Below are positions 1 to 14,670 of a stretch of DNA of 64,000 nt, in pieces. The translations under genes and the position numbers were made by a program. The stretch is from Sphaeramia orbicularis (taxonomy: Eukaryota > Chordata > Actinopteri > Kurtiformes > Apogonidae): NCBI RefSeq assembly GCF_902148855.1, contig NC_043964.1, positions 7,884,602 through 7,948,601 on the forward strand. The letters run 5' to 3'. How positions within the stretch are numbered: position 1 is the stretch's first letter; each line of letters opens with the position of its first letter. The notes under the pieces were generated by a model that did no database searches, had not been told where the DNA came from, and saw only the letters and a list, made by a program, of their open reading frames with translations.

Positions 1-125
1 CATGCATACATACACACATGCATACATACATACATACATACATACACACACATACATACATACACACATACATGCATACATACATGCATGCATACATACA
101 TGCAAACATACACACATACATGCAT

Positions 126-163
<38 letters not shown>

Positions 164-362
164 ACATACATGCATACATAAACACATACATACATACATA
201 CATACATACATACATACATACATGCATACATGCATACATGCATACATACACATACATGCATACATACACACATGCATACATATACACATACATACATACA
301 TGGATACATACACACATACATGCATACATACACGCAAACATACACACATACATACATACATA
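1..362. repeat. CATA/CA microsatellite
   Basis: Almost pure CATA, CACA and TGCATA tetranucleotide repeats. The long His/Thr/Tyr-rich reading frames here are products of the repeat and not genes. The tract runs up to the TA target of the Tc1-like element. Confidence 0.97.
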
Positions 363-645
363 CAGTACAGGCCAAAAGTTTGGACACACCTTCTCATTCT
401 TTGCATTTTCTTTATTTTCATGACTATTTACATTGTAGATTCTCACTGAAGGCATCAAAACTATGAATGAACACATGTGGAATTATGTACTTAACAAAAA
501 AGTGTGAAATAACTGAAAACATATCTTATATTCTAGTTTCTTCAAAGTAGCCACCCTTAGCTCTGATGACTGTTTTGCACACTCTTGCCATTCTCTTGAT
601 GAGCTTCCAGAGGTAGTCTAGAGGGAAATGCTGACCCTAAGCTTA

Positions 646-680
<35 letters not shown>

Positions 681-799
681 CTCTGGCAGTTCACCGCTTA
701 CCTTTGTACCATTTCAAGCCTTTCACTGGACTGGACCTGCTAGAATTTCAATACAAAACTGGAAAAATTGGCATGTTCTAAAACTTTTGACCAGTAGTG
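363..799. mobile_element. Short non-autonomous Tc1-like DNA transposon
   Basis: The left end reads CAGTACAGGCCAAAAGTTT and the right end, read on the other strand, CACTACTGGTCAAAAGTTTT. These are related but imperfect inverted ends. TA dinucleotides flank both sides (361-362 and 800-801), as expected for Tc1/mariner insertion. The 437-bp body has a T-homopolymer near 648-676 and no transposase. The sequence after the left end resembles fish Tc1-type ends that contain the words TTTGGACACACC. The two ends differ enough that this could be a mosaic of two related elements. Confidence 0.7.
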
Positions 800-801
800 T
801 A

Positions 802-966
802 CATACATATATAAACACAAAAATACATACATGAAAAAATATATACACATATACATACACACCCAGCCAGCATGTCCATGTGGGCCCCAGGGGGGTTATA
901 TTTGGGCTCCATAAAAGGGTCTCATTTTGGTTTTTCCACAGTTTCCATGGTGACCCCACATGTGTT
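802..966. other. AT-rich microsatellite remnant and unassigned spacer
   Basis: CATA/TATA-rich sequence to about 865, then roughly 100 bp of unassigned sequence leading into the satellite array. Some words (TTTCCATGGTGACC) look like a decayed satellite monomer edge. No gene is seen. Confidence 0.6.
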
Positions 967-3900
967 TGCCTTATGAAAATTCCATTTTGAGCCTCTTGGT
1001 GACGATCTGAAAAAGGTGTTTAAACAACCTGAAACATTTCAGGGACTGTTTATTGATGCCTCAGGAACGTCCTAAAACACTTTTGAAGCATCTATTAAAA
1101 TATATTCAAAATGATCATTTTTGGACGTCATACTATAGCCTTATGAAAATTCCATTTTTAGCCTCTTGGTGACCATCTGAAAAAGATGTTCAAGCAACCT
1201 GAAACATCTTAGAGAGTTTTAATTGATGCCTCAAGAATGATCTAAAACATGTTTTGACAATCTATTAAAATATGTTCTTAATGATCATTTTTGGAAGTCA
1301 TGCTATAGCCTTATGAAATTTCCATTTTGAGCCTCTTGGTGACCATCTGAAAAAGGTGTTGAAACAACCTGAAACAGCTCAAGGAGTTTTTATTGATGCC
1401 TTAAGAATGTCCTAAAACACTTTTTGAGGATCTATTAAAATATGTTCAAAATGATCATTTTTGGACGTCATACTATAGCCTTATGAAAATTCCATTTTGA
1501 GCCTCTTGGTGACCATCTGAAAAAGATGTTCAAGCAACCTGAAAATTCTTAGAGAGTTTTAATTGATACCTCAAGAATGATCTAAAACATGTTTTGACAA
1601 TCTATTAAAATATGTTCTTAATGATCATTTTTGGAAGTCATGCTATAGCCTTATGAAATTTCCATTTTGAGCCTCTTGGTGACCATCTGAAAAAGGTGTT
1701 GAAACAACCTGAAACATCTCAAGGAGTGTTTCTTAAAGTCTCGGGAATGTTCTAAAACACTTTTGAGGCATCTATTAAAATATGTTCAAAATGACCATTT
1801 TGGACATCATGCTATAGCCTTATGATAATTCCATTTTGACCCATCTGAAAAAGATGTTGAAAAAACCTGACACACCTTGGGGAGTGTTTATTGATGCCTT
1901 AGGAATATCCTAAAACACTTTTTGAGGACCTTAAAAAATATGTTCAAAATGACCATTTTTGGACGTCATGCTATGGCCTTATGAAAATTCCATTTTTGCC
2001 TCTTGGTGACCATCCGAAACAGGAGTTGAAACGACCTGAAACATCTCAAGGAGTGTGTACTGATGCCTCAGGAACGTCCTAAAACACTTTTTAAGCATCT
2101 ATTAAAATATGTTCAAAATTACCATTTTTGGATGTCATGCCTTATGAAAATTCCATTTTGAGCCTCTTGGTGACCATCTGAAAAAGATGTTCAAACAACC
2201 TGAAACATCTTAGAGAGTTTTAATTGACGCCTCAAGAATGATCTAAAAAATGTTTTGACAATCTACTAAAATATGTTCAAAATGACCATTTTTGAACGTC
2301 ATGCTACAGCCTTATGAAATTTCCATTTTGAGCCTCTTGGTGACCATCTGAAAAAGGTGTTGAAACAACCTGAAACATCTCAAGGAGTGTTTCTTAAAGT
2401 CTCAGGAACGTCCTAAAACACTTTTGAGGCATCTATTGAAATATCTTCAAAATGACCATTTTTGGGTGTCATGCTACAGACTTACGAAAATTCCATTTTG
2501 AGCCTCTTGGTGACCATCTGAAAAAGATGTTGAAACAACCTGAAACATCTCAGGGAGCATTTATTGTGAACTTAGGAACGTCCTAAAACAGTATAAAAGC
2601 ATCTATTAAAATATGTTCAAAATGACCATTTTTGGACGTCATGCTACAGCCTTATGAAATTTCCATTTTCAGCCTCTTGGTGACCATCTGAAAAAGGTGT
2701 TAAAAAACCTGAAACATCTCAGGCAGTGTTTATTGATACCTTACAAGCAACCTAAAACACTTTTAAAGCATCTATTAAAATACTTCAAAATTACCATTTT
2801 TGGACAACATGCTATAGCCTCATGAAAATTCCACTTTGAGCCTGTTCGTGACCATCTGAAAAAGATGTTGAAACAACCTGAAACCTTTCAGGGAGTGTTC
2901 ATTGAAGACACAGGAACGCCCCAAAAACACTTTTAAAGCATCTATAAAAAATAGGTTCAAAATGACTATTTTTGGATGTTGTGCTATTGTCGTCCGAAAA
3001 TTCCATTTTGAGCCTCTTGGTGACCATCCGAAAAAGGGGTTGAAAAAACCTGAAACGTCTCAATGAGTTTTTACTGATGCCTTAAGAATGTCCTAAAACA
3101 CTTTTGAAGCATCTATTAAAATATGTTCAAAATGACCATGTTTGGACATCATATTATAGCCTTATGAAAATTCCATTTTGAGCCTCTTGGTGACCATCTG
3201 AAAAAGATGTTGAAATAACCTGAAACATCTCAGGGAGTATTTATTATGAACTTAGGAACGTCCTAAAACACTTTTAAAGCATCTATTAAAATATGTTCAA
3301 GATGACCATTTTTGGACGTTGTGCTATAGTCTTCCTAAAATTCCATTTTGAGCCTCTTGGTGACCATCCGAAAAAGGTGTTGAAACAACCTGAAACATCT
3401 CAAGGAGTGTTTATTGATGCCTCAGGAACATCCTAAAACACTTTTGAAGCATCTATTAAAATATGTTCAAAATGACCATTTTGGACATCATGGTGACCAT
3501 CCAAAAAAGGGGTTGATGACAATTCCATTTTGAGCCTCTTGGTGACCATCTGAAAAAGGTGTTGAAAAAACCTGAAAAAGCTTGTGGAATTTTTATTGAT
3601 GCCTTAAGTATGTCCTAAAACGCTTTTTGAGGATGTATTAAAATATGTTCAAAATGACCATTTTTGGACGACATGTTATAGTATTATGAAAATTCCATTT
3701 TGAGCCTCTTGGTGACCATCCGATAAAGGGGTTGAAACAACCTGAAACATCTCAATGAGTTTTTATTGATGCCTTTAGAATGTCCTAAAACATTTTTTGA
3801 GGATCTCTTAAAATATGTTCAAAATGACCATTTTTGGACGTCATACTACAGCCTTATGAAAATTCCATTTTGAGCCTCTTGGTGACAATCTGAAAAATAT

Positions 3901-6900
3901 GTTGAAACAACCTGAAATATCTCAGGGAGCGTTTATTGTGAACTTAGGAACGTCCTAAAACGGTTTAAAAGCATCTATTAAAATATGTTCAAAATGAACA
4001 TTTTTGGACGTCATGCTACAGCCTTATGAAATTTCCATTTTCAGCCTCTTGGTGACCATCTGAAAAAGGTGTTGAAACAACCTGAAACATCTCAGGAAGT
4101 GTTTATTACAAGCATCCTAAAACACTTTAAAGCATCTATTAAAATACTTCAAAATTACCATTTTTGGACATCACGCAATAGCCTTATGAAAATTCCATTT
4201 TGAGCCTCTTGGTGACCATCTGAAAAAGATGTTGAAACAACCTGAAACATTTCAGGGAGTGTTTATTGATGCCTCAGGAACGCTCCAAAAACACTTTTAA
4301 AGCATCTATAAAAAAAGGTTCAAAATGACCATTTTTGGATGTTGTGCTATTGTCTTCCTAAAATTCCATGTTGAGCCTCTTGGTGACCATCCGAAAAAGA
4401 TGTTGAAATAAACCTGAAACATCTCAAAGAGTGTTTATTGATGCCTCAGGAACGTCCTAAAACACTTTTGAAGCATCTATTGAAATATGTTCAAAATGAC
4501 CATTTTTGGATATCATGCGATAGCCTTATAAAAATTCAATTTTCATTCTCTTGGTGACCATCTGAAAAAGGTGTTCAAATGACCTGAAAAATCTTGTGGA
4601 ATTTTTATTGATGCCTTCAGTATATCCTAAGACACTTTTTGAGGATCTATTAAAATATGTTAAAAATGACCATTTTTGGACATCATGCTAAAGCCTTATG
4701 AAAATTCCATTTTGAGGCTCTTGGTGACCATCTGAAAAAGGGGTTGAAACAACCTGAAACATCTCAAGGAGTGTTTATTAAAGTCTCAGGAATGTCCTTA
4801 AACACTTTTGAGGCATCTATTAAAATATGTTAAAAATGACCATTTTTGGACATCATGCTAAAGCCTTATGAAAATTCCATTTTGAGGCTCTTGGTGACCA
4901 TCCGAAAAAGGGGTTGAAACGACCTGAAACATCTCAAGGAGTGTTTCTTGATGCCTCAGGAACGTCCTAAAACACTTTTGAAGCATCTATTAATATATTT
5001 CAAAATTACCATTTTTGGACATCATGCCTTATGAAATTTCCATTTTGAGCCTCTTGGTGACCATCTGAAAAAAGTGCTGAAACAACCTGAAACATCTCAG
5101 AGAGTGTTTATTGATGCCTTACAAACATCCTAAAACACTTTTAAAGCATCTATTAAAATGTGTTCAAAATGACCATTTTTGGACGTCATGCTAGAGCCTT
5201 ATGAAATTTCCATTTTAAGCCTCTTGGTGGCCATCTGAAAAGGGGTTGAAACAACCTGAAACATCTCAAGGAGTGTTTATTAAAGCCTCAGGAACGTCCT
5301 AACACTTTTGAGGCATCTATTTAAATTTGTTCAAAATGACCATTTTTGAGGCCCAAATTCCATTTTGAGCCTCTTGGTGACCATCTGAAAAAAGTGCTGA
5401 AACAACCTGAAACATCTCAGAGAGTCTTTATTGATACCTTACAAACATCCTAAAACACTTTTAAAGCATCAATTAAAATATGTTCAAAATGACCATTTTT
5501 GGACATCATGCTATAGCCTTATGAAAATTCCATTTTGAGCCTTTTGGTGACCATCTGAAAAAGATGTTTAAACAACATGAAACATTTCAGGGAGTGTTTA
5601 TTGATGCCTCAGGAATGCCCTGAAACACTTTTAAAGCATCTATAAAAATATGTTCAAAATGACCATTTTTGGACATCATGCTATAGCCTTATGAAATTTT
5701 CATTTTCAGCCTCTTGGTGACCATCTGAAAAAGGTGTTGAAACAACCTGAAACATCTCAGGCAGTGTTTATTGATACCTTACAAGCATCCTAAAACACTT
5801 TTAAAGCATCTATTAATATATTTCAAAATTACCATTTTTGGACATCATGCTATAGCCTTATGAAAATTCCATTTTGAGCCTCTTGGTGACCATCTGAAAA
5901 AGATGTTGAAACAACCTGAAACATTTCAGGGAATGTTTATTGATGCCTCAGGAACGCTCCGAAAACACTTTTGAAGCATCTATAAAAAAAGGTTCAAAAT
6001 GACCATTATTGGATGTTGTGCTATTGTCTTCCTAAAATTCCATTTTGAGCCTCTTGGTGACCATCCGAAAAAGATGTTCAAATAAACCTGAAACATCTCA
6101 GAGAGTGTTTATTGATGCCTCAGGAACGTCCTAAAACACTTTTGAAGCATCTATTGAAATATGTTCAAAATGACCATTTTTGGACGTCATGCTATAGCCT
6201 TATGAAAATTCCATTTTGAGCCTCTTGGTGACCATCTGAAAAAGGGGTTGAAACAACCTGAAACATCTCAAGGAGTGTTTATCAAAGCCTCAGGAACGTC
6301 CTTAAACACTTTTGAGGCATCTATAAAAATATGTTCAAAATGACCATTTTTGGACGTCATGCTACAGCCTTATGACATTTTCATTTTCAGCCTCTTGGTG
6401 ACCATCTGAAAAAGGTGTTGAAACAACCTGAAAAATCTCAGGGAGCATTTATTGTGAACTTAGGAACGTCCTAAAACAGTTTAAAAGCATCTATTAAAAT
6501 ATGTTCAAAATGACCATTTTTGGACGTCATGCTACAGCCTTATGAAATTTCCATTTTCAGCCTCTTGGTGACCATCTGAAAAAGGTGTTGAAACAACCTG
6601 AAACATCTCAGGGAGTGTTTACTGATACCTTACAAGCATCCTGAAACACTTTTAAAGCATATCTTAATATATTTCAAAATTACCATTTTTGGACATCATG
6701 CTATAGCCTTATGAAAATTCCATTTGGAGCCTCTTGGTGACCATCTGAAAAAGGGGTTGAAAAAACCTGAAACATCTCAAGGAGTGTTTATTAAAGCCTC
6801 AGGAACGTCCTTAAACACTTTTGAGGCATCTATAAAAATATGTTCAAAATGACCATTTTTAGACGTCATGCTACAGCCTTATGAAATTTTCATTTTCAGC

Positions 6901-9259
6901 CTCTTGGTGACCATCTGAAAAAGGTGTTGAAACAACCTGAAACATCTCAAGGAGTGTTTATTAAAGTCTCAGGAACGACCTAAAACACTTTTGAAGCATC
7001 TATAAAAATATGTTCAAAATGACCATTTTTGGACGACATGCTATAGTCTTATGAAAATTCCATTTTGAGCCTCTTGGTGACCATCCGAAAAAGGGGTTGA
7101 AACAACCTGAAACATCTCAGGGAGTATTTATTATGAACTTAGGAACGTCCTAAAACACGTTTAAAGCATCTATTAAAATATGTTCAAAATGACCATTTTT
7201 GGACATCATATTATAGCCTTATGAAATTTTCATTTTCAGCCTCTTGGTGACCATCTGAAAAAGGTGTTGAAACAACCTGAAACATCTCAAGCAGTGTTTA
7301 TTGATGCCTCAGGAACATCCTAAAACACTTTTGAAGCATCTATTAAAATATGTTCAAAATGACCATTTTGGACATCATGGTGACCATCCAAAAAAGGGGT
7401 TGATGACAATTCCATTTTGAGCCTCTTGGTGACCATTTGAAAAAGGGGTTGAAAAAACCTGAAACAGCTTGTGGAATTTTTATTGATGCCTTAAGTATGT
7501 CCTAAAACACTTTTTGAGGATGTATTAAAATATGTTCAAAATGACCATTTTTGGACGACATGTTGTAGTATTATGAAAATTGCATTTTGAGCCTCTTGGT
7601 GACCATCCGATAAAGGGGTTGAAACAACCTGAAACATCTCAATGAGTTTTTATTGATGCCTTTAGAATGTCCTAAAACATTTTTTGAGGATCTCTTAAAA
7701 TATGTTCAAAATTACCATTTTTGGACATCATACTACAGCCTTATGAAAATTCCGTTTTGAGCCTCTTGGTGATAATCCGAAAAAGATGTTGAAACAACCT
7801 GAAACATCTTAGAGAGTTTTAATTGATGCCTCAAGAATGTCCTAAAACATGTTTTGACAATCTACTAAAATATCTTCAAAATGACCATTTTTGGACGTCA
7901 TGGTACAGCCTTATGAAAATTCCATTTTGAGCCTCTTGGTGACCATCTGAAAAAGATGTTGAAATAACCTGAAACATCTCAGGGAGCGTTTATTGTGAAC
8001 TTAGGAACGTCCTAAAACGGTTTAAAAGCATCTATTAAAATATGTTCAAAATGACCATTTTTGGACGTCATGCTATAGCCTTATGAAATTTCCATTTTCA
8101 GCCTCTTGGTGACCATCTGAAAAAGGTGTTGAAACAACCTGAAACATCTCAGGGAATGTTTACTGATACCTTACAAGCATCCTAAAACACTTTTAAAGCA
8201 TCTATTAATATATTTCAAAATTACCATTTTTGGACATCATGCTATAGCCTTATGAAAATTCCATTTTGAGCCTCTTGGTGACCATCTGAAAAAGGGGTTG
8301 AAACAACCTGAAACATCTCAAGGAGTGTTTATTACAGCCTCAGGAACGTCCTCAAACCCTTTTGAGGCATCTATTAAAATTTGTTCAAAATGATAATTTT
8401 TGAGGCCCGAATTCCATTTTGAGCCTCTTGGTGACCATCTGAAAAAAGTGCTGAAACAACCTGAAACATCTCAGAGAGTCTTTATTGATACCTTACAAAC
8501 ATCCTAAAACACTTTTAAAGCATCAATTAAAATACGTTCAAAATGACCATTTGTGGACATCATGCTATAGCCTTATGAAAATTCCATCTTGAGCCTTTTG
8601 GAGACCATCTGAAAAAGATGTTGAAACAACCTGAAACATCTCAGGGAGTGTTTATTGATGCCTCAGGAACGCTCCAAAAACACTTTTAAAGCATCTATAA
8701 AAATAGGTTCAAAATGACCATTTTTGGATGTTGTGCTATTGTCTTCCTAAAATTCCATTTTCAGCCTCTTGGTGACCATCCGAAAAAGATGTTGAAATAA
8801 ACCTGAAACATCTCAGAGAGTGTTTATTGATGCCTCAGGAACGTCCTAAACCACTTTTGAAGCATCTATTGAAATATGTTCAAAATGACCATTTTTGGAC
8901 GTCATGCTATATAGCCTTATGAAAATTCCATTTTGAGCCTCTTGGTGACCATCTGAAAAAGGTGTTGAAACAACCTGAAACATCTCAGGGAGCGTTTATT
9001 GTGAACTTAGGAACGTCCTAAAACAGTTTAAAAGCATCTATTAAAATATGTTCAAAATGAACATTTTTGGACGTCATGCTATAGCCTTATGAAATTTCCA
9101 TTTTCAGCCTCTTGGTGACCATCTGAAAAAGGTGTTGAAACAACCTGAAACATCTCAGGGAGTGTTTATTGATACCTTACAAGCATCCTAAAACACTTTT
9201 AAAGCATCTATTAATATATTTCAAAATTACCATTTTTGGACATCATGCTATAGCCTTAT

Positions 9260-11640
9260 GAAAATTCCATTTTGAGCCTCTTGGTGACCATCTGAAAAAG
9301 ATGTTGAAACAACCTGAAACATTTCAGGGAGTTTTTATTGATGCCTCAGGAACGCTCCAAAAACACTTTTAAAGCATCTATAAAAATAGGTTCAAAATGA
9401 CCATTTTTGGATGTTGTGCTATTGTCTTCCTAAAATTCCATTTTGAGCCTCTTGGTGACCATCCGAAAAAGATGTTGAAATAAACCTGAAACATCTCAGA
9501 GAGTGTTTATTGATGCCTCAGGAACATCCTAAACCACTTTTGAAGCATCTATTGAAATATGTTCAAAATGACCATTTTTGGACGTCATGCTATATAGCCT
9601 TATGAAAATTCCATTTTGAGCCTCTTGGTGACCATCTGAAAAAGGGGTTGAAACAACCTGAAACATCTCAAGGAGTGTGTATCAAAGCCTCAGGAACGTC
9701 CTTAAACACTTTTGAGGCATCTATAAAAATATGTTCAAAATGACCATTTTTGGACGTCATGCTACAGCCTTATGAAATTTTCATTTTCAGCCTCTTGGTG
9801 ACCATCTGAAAAAGGTGTTGAAACAACCTGAAACATCTCAGGGAGCGTTTATTGTGAACTTAGGAGCATCCTAAAACAGTTTAAAAGCATCTATTAAAAT
9901 ATGTTCAAAATGACCATTTTTGGACGTCATGCTATAGCCTTATGAAATTTCCATTTTCAGCTTCTTGGTGACCATCTGAAAAAGGTGTTGAAACAACCTG
10001 AAACATCTCAGGGAGTGTTTACTGATACCTTACAAGCATCCTGAAACACTTTTAAAGCATATCTTAATATATTTCAAAATTACCATTTTTGGACATCATG
10101 CTATAGCCTTATGAAAATTCCATTTGAGCCTCTTGGTGACCATCTGAAAAAGGGGTTGAAAAAACCTGAAACATCTCAAGGAGTGTTTCTTAAAGTCTCA
10201 GGAACGTCCTAAACACTTTTGAAGCATCTATTAAAATATGTTCAAAATGACCATTTTTGGACGTCATGCTATAGCCTTATGAAATTCCATTTTGAGCCTC
10301 TTGGTGACCATTGGAAAAAGGGGTTGAAACAACCTGAAACATCTCAAGGAGTGTTTATTAAAGCCTCAGGAACGTCCTTAAACACTTTTGAGGCATCTAT
10401 TAAAATATGTTCAAAGTGACCATTTTTGGACATCATGCTAAAGCCTTATGAAAATTCCATTTTGAGCCTCTTGGTGACCATCCGAAAAAGGGGTTGAAAT
10501 GACTTGAAACATCTCAAGGAGCGTTTATTGATGCCTCAGGAACGTCCGAAAACACTTTTGAAGCATCTATTAAAATGTGTTCAAAATGACCATTTTTGGA
10601 CATCATGCTATAGCCTTATGAAATTTCCATTTTGAGCCTCTTGGTGACCATCCGAAAAAGATATTCAAATAAACCTGAAACATCTCAGAGAGTCTTTACT
10701 GATGCCTCAGGAACGTCCTAAAACACTTTTGAAGCATCTATTGAAATATGTTAAAAATGACCATTTTCGGACGTCATGCTATAGTCTTCCTAAAATTCCA
10801 TTTTGAGCCTCTTGGTGACCATCCGAAAAAGGTGTTGAAACAACCTGAAACATCTCAAGGAGTTTTTATTGATGCCTCAGGAATGCCCTAAAACACATTT
10901 AAAGCATCTATTAAAATATGTTCAAAATGACCATTTTTGGACGTCATGCTATAGCCTTATGAAATTTCCATTTTCAGACTCTTGGTGACCATCTGAAAAA
11001 GGTGTTGAAACAACCTGAAACATCTCAAGGAGTGTTTATTAAAGCCTCAGGAACGTCCTTAAACACTTTTGAGGCATCTATTAAAATATGTTAAAAATGA
11101 CCATTTTTGGACATCATGCTAAAGCCTTATGAAAATTCCATTTTGAGCCTCTTGGTGACCATCCGAAAAAGGGGTTGAAACAACCTGAAACATCTCAAGG
11201 AGTGTTTATTATGAACGTAGGAACGTCCTAAAACACTTTTAAAGCATCAATTAAAATATGTTAAAAATGACCATTTTTGAGGCCCGAATTCCATTTTGAG
11301 CCTCTTGGTGACCATCTCAAAAAAGTGCTGAAACAACCTGAAACATCTCAGAGAGTGTTTATTGATGCCTTACAAACATCCTAAAACACTTTTAAAGCAT
11401 CAATTAAAATACGTTCAAAATGACCATTTTTGGACATCATGCTATAGCCTTATGAAAATTCCATCTTGAGCCTTTTGGTGACCATCTGAAAAAGGGGTTG
11501 AAACAACCTGAAACATCTCAATGAGTTTTTATTGATTCCTCAGGAATGCCCTAAAACACTTTTAAAGCATCTATTAAAATGTGTTCAAAATGACCATTTT
11601 TAGACATCATATTATAGCCTTATGAAAAATTCCATTTTGA
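9260..11640. repeat. Higher-order satellite unit, copy A
   Basis: A stretch of 14 monomers, about 2.37 kb, that is repeated immediately downstream. Matching landmarks are ATGTTGAAACAACC at 9301 versus 11666, and ACCATTGGAAAAAGG at 10307 versus 12675. The two copies differ by only scattered single changes and small indels, so this amplification is recent. Confidence 0.85.
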
Positions 11641-14010
11641 GCCTCTTGGTGACCATCTGAAAAAGATGTTGAAACAACCTGAAACATTTCAGGGAGTTTT
11701 TATTGATGCCTCAGGAACGCTCCAAAAACACTTTTAAAGCATCTATAAAAATAGGTTCAAAATGACCATTTTTGGATGTTGTGCTATTGTCTTCCTAAAA
11801 TTCCATTTTGAGCCTCTTGGTGACCATCCGAAAAAGATGTTGAAATAAACCTGAAACATCTCAGAGAGTGTTTATTGATGCCTCAGGAACATCCTAAACC
11901 ACTTTTGAAGCATCTATTGAAATATGTTCAAAATGACCATTTTTGGACGTCATGCTATATAGCCTTATGAAAATTCCATTTTGAGCCTCTTGGTGACCAT
12001 CTGAAAAAGGGGTTGAAACAACCTGAAACATCTCAAGGAGTGTGTATCAAAGCCTCAGGAACGTCCTTAAACACTTTTGAGGCATCTATAAAAATATGTT
12101 CAAAATGACCATTTTTGGACGTCATGCTACAGCCTTATGAAATTTTCATTTTCAGCCTCTTGGTGACCATCTGAAAAAGGTGTTGAAACAACCTGAAACA
12201 TCTCAGGGAGCGTTTATTGTGAACTTAGGAGCGTCCTAAAACAGTTTAAAAGCATCTATTAAAATATGTTCAAAATGACCATTTTTGGACGTCATGCTAT
12301 AGCCTTATGAAATTTCCATTTTCAGCTTCTTGGTGACCATCTGAAAAAGGTGTTGAAACAACCTGAAACATCTCAGGGAGTGTTTACTGATACCTTACAA
12401 GCATCCTGAAACACTTTTAAAGCATATCTTAATATATTTCAAAATTACCATTTTTGGACATCATGCTATAGCCTTATGAAAATTCCATTTTGAGCCTCTT
12501 GGTGACCATCTGAAAAAGGGGTTGAAAAAACCTGAAACATCTCAAGGAGTTTTTCTTAAAGTCTCAGGAACGTCCTAAAACACTTTTGAAGCATCTATTA
12601 AAATATGTTCAAAATGACCATTTTTGGACGTCATGCTATAGCCTTATGAAAATTCCATTTTGAGCCTCTTGGTGACCATTGGAAAAAGGGGTTGAAACAA
12701 CCTGAAACATCTCAAGGAGTGTTTATTAAAGCCTCAGGAACGTCCTTAAACACTTTTGAGGCATCTATTAAAATATGTTCAAAGTGACCATTTTTGGACA
12801 TCATGCTAAAGCCTTATGAAAATTCCATTTTGAGCCTCTTGGTGACCATCCGAAAAAGGGGTTGAAATGACTTGAAACATCTCAAGGAGCGTTTATTGAT
12901 GCCTCAGGAACGTCCGAAAACACTTTTGAAGCATCTATTAAAATGTGTTCAAAATGACCATTTTTGGACATCATGCTATAGCCTTATGAAATTTCCATTT
13001 TGAGCCTCTTGGTGACCATCCGAAAAAGATATTCAAATAAACCTGAAACATCTCAGAGAGTCTTTACTGATGCCTCAGGAACGTCCTAAAACACTTTTGA
13101 AGCATCTATTGAAATATGTTAAAAATGACCATTTTCGGACGTCATGCTATAGTCTTCCTAAAATTCCATTTTGAGCCTCTTGGTGACCATCCGAAAAAGG
13201 TGTTGAAACAACCTGAAACATCTCAAGGAGTTTTTATTGATGCCTCAGGAATGCCCTAAAACACATTTAAAGCATCTATTAAAATATGTTCAAAATGACC
13301 ATTTTGGACGTCATGCTATTGCCTTATGAAATTTCCATTTTCAGACTCTTGGTGACCATCTGAAAAAGGTGTTGAAACAACCTGAAACATCTCAAGGAGT
13401 GTTTATTAAAGCCTCAGGAACGTCCTTAAACACTTTTGAGGCATCTATTAAAATATGTTAAAAATGACCATTTTTGGACATCATGCTAAAGCCTTATGAA
13501 AATTCCATTTTGAGCCTCTTGGTGACCATCCGAAAAAGGGGTTGAAACAACCTGAAACATCTCAAGGAGTGTTTATTATGAACGTAGGAACGTCCTAAAA
13601 CACTTTTAAAGCATCAATTAAAATATGTTAAAAATGACCATTTTTGAGGCCCGAATTCCATTTTGAGCCTCTTGGTGACCATCTCAAAAAAGTGCTGAAA
13701 CAACCTGAAACATCTCAGAGAGTGTTTATTGATGCCTTACAAACATCCTAAACACTTTTAAAGCATCAATTAAAATACGTTCAAAATGACCATTTTGGAC
13801 ATCATGCTATAGCCTTATGAAAATTCCATCTTGAGCCTCTTGGTGACCATCTGAAAAAGGGGTTGAAACAACCTGAAACATCTCAATGAGTTTTTATTGA
13901 TGCCTCAGGAATGCCCTAAAACACTTTTAAAGCATCTATTAAAATGTGTTCAAAATGACCATTTTTGGACATCATATTATAGCCTTATGAAAAATTCCAT
14001 TTTGAGCCTC
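11641..14010. repeat. Higher-order satellite unit, copy B
   Basis: The second copy of the 14-monomer unit. Beyond about 14020 the monomers become more divergent (for example near 14100-14250), which suggests an older array edge. Confidence 0.85.
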
Positions 14011-14490
14011 TTGGTGACTATCTGAAAAAGATGTTGAAATAACCTGAAACATCTCAGGGAGTTTTTATTATGAACTTGGGAACCTCCTAAACACTTTTAA
14101 AGCATCTATTAAAATACGTTCAAAATGACCGTTTTTTGACATCATATTATAACCTTATGAAAAGTCCATTTTGAGCCTCTAGGTGACCATCTGAAAAAAG
14201 TGTAGAAACAAACTGAAATATCCCAGATAGTTTTTTTGATGCCTCAGGAATGTCCTAAAACACTTTTGAGGCATCTATTAAAATATGTTCAAAATGACCA
14301 TTTTTGGACATCATGCTATGGCCTTACGAAAATTCCATTTGGAGCCTCTTGGTGACCATCTGAAAAAGGTATTGAAATAACCTGAAACATCTTGGAGAGT
14401 TTTAATTGATGCCTCAAGAATTTCTTAAAACACGTTTTGACGATCCTTTAAAATATGTTCAAAATGACCATTTTTGGACGTCATGCTAAA

Positions 14491-14573
14491 TACTTACATA
14501 TATAAACACATACATACATACAAATAAACATATATACATAAATATATATACATATATATATAAATATATACAT

Positions 14574-14612
<39 letters not shown>

Positions 14613-14622
14613 CACACATATA

Positions 14623-14670
<48 letters not shown>

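Larger units (their letters stand above)
967..14490. repeat. 170-bp satellite array with higher-order repeats
   Basis: About 80 head-to-tail monomers. The phrase GCCTCTTGGTGACCATC recurs at about 991, 1161, 1331, 1501 and 1671, giving a 170-bp period. Other constant words are CCTTATGAAAATTCCATTTT, AACAACCTGAAACATCTCA, GCATCTATTAAAATATG and TGACCATTTTTGGACGTCAT. Monomers carry diagnostic variants, for example GGATGTTGTGCTATTGTC and TTATTGTGAACTTAGGAACG, that recur at multiples of the monomer length. The block of about 9260-11640 recurs almost unchanged at about 11625-14010 (offset ~2.37 kb, 14 monomers). Several monomers share one deletion junction (near 5341, 8400, 11278 and 13644). The array is AT-rich and has no credible coding sequence. 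Confidence 0.97.

Noticed and set aside
18-466. His/Thr/Tyr-rich reading frames up to 143 codons
   Set aside because: They are translations of the CATA microsatellite in overlapping phases, with no gene structure.
10219-10419. 66-codon frame within the satellite
   Set aside because: It spans just over one satellite monomer and exists only because that copy lacks the usual stops.
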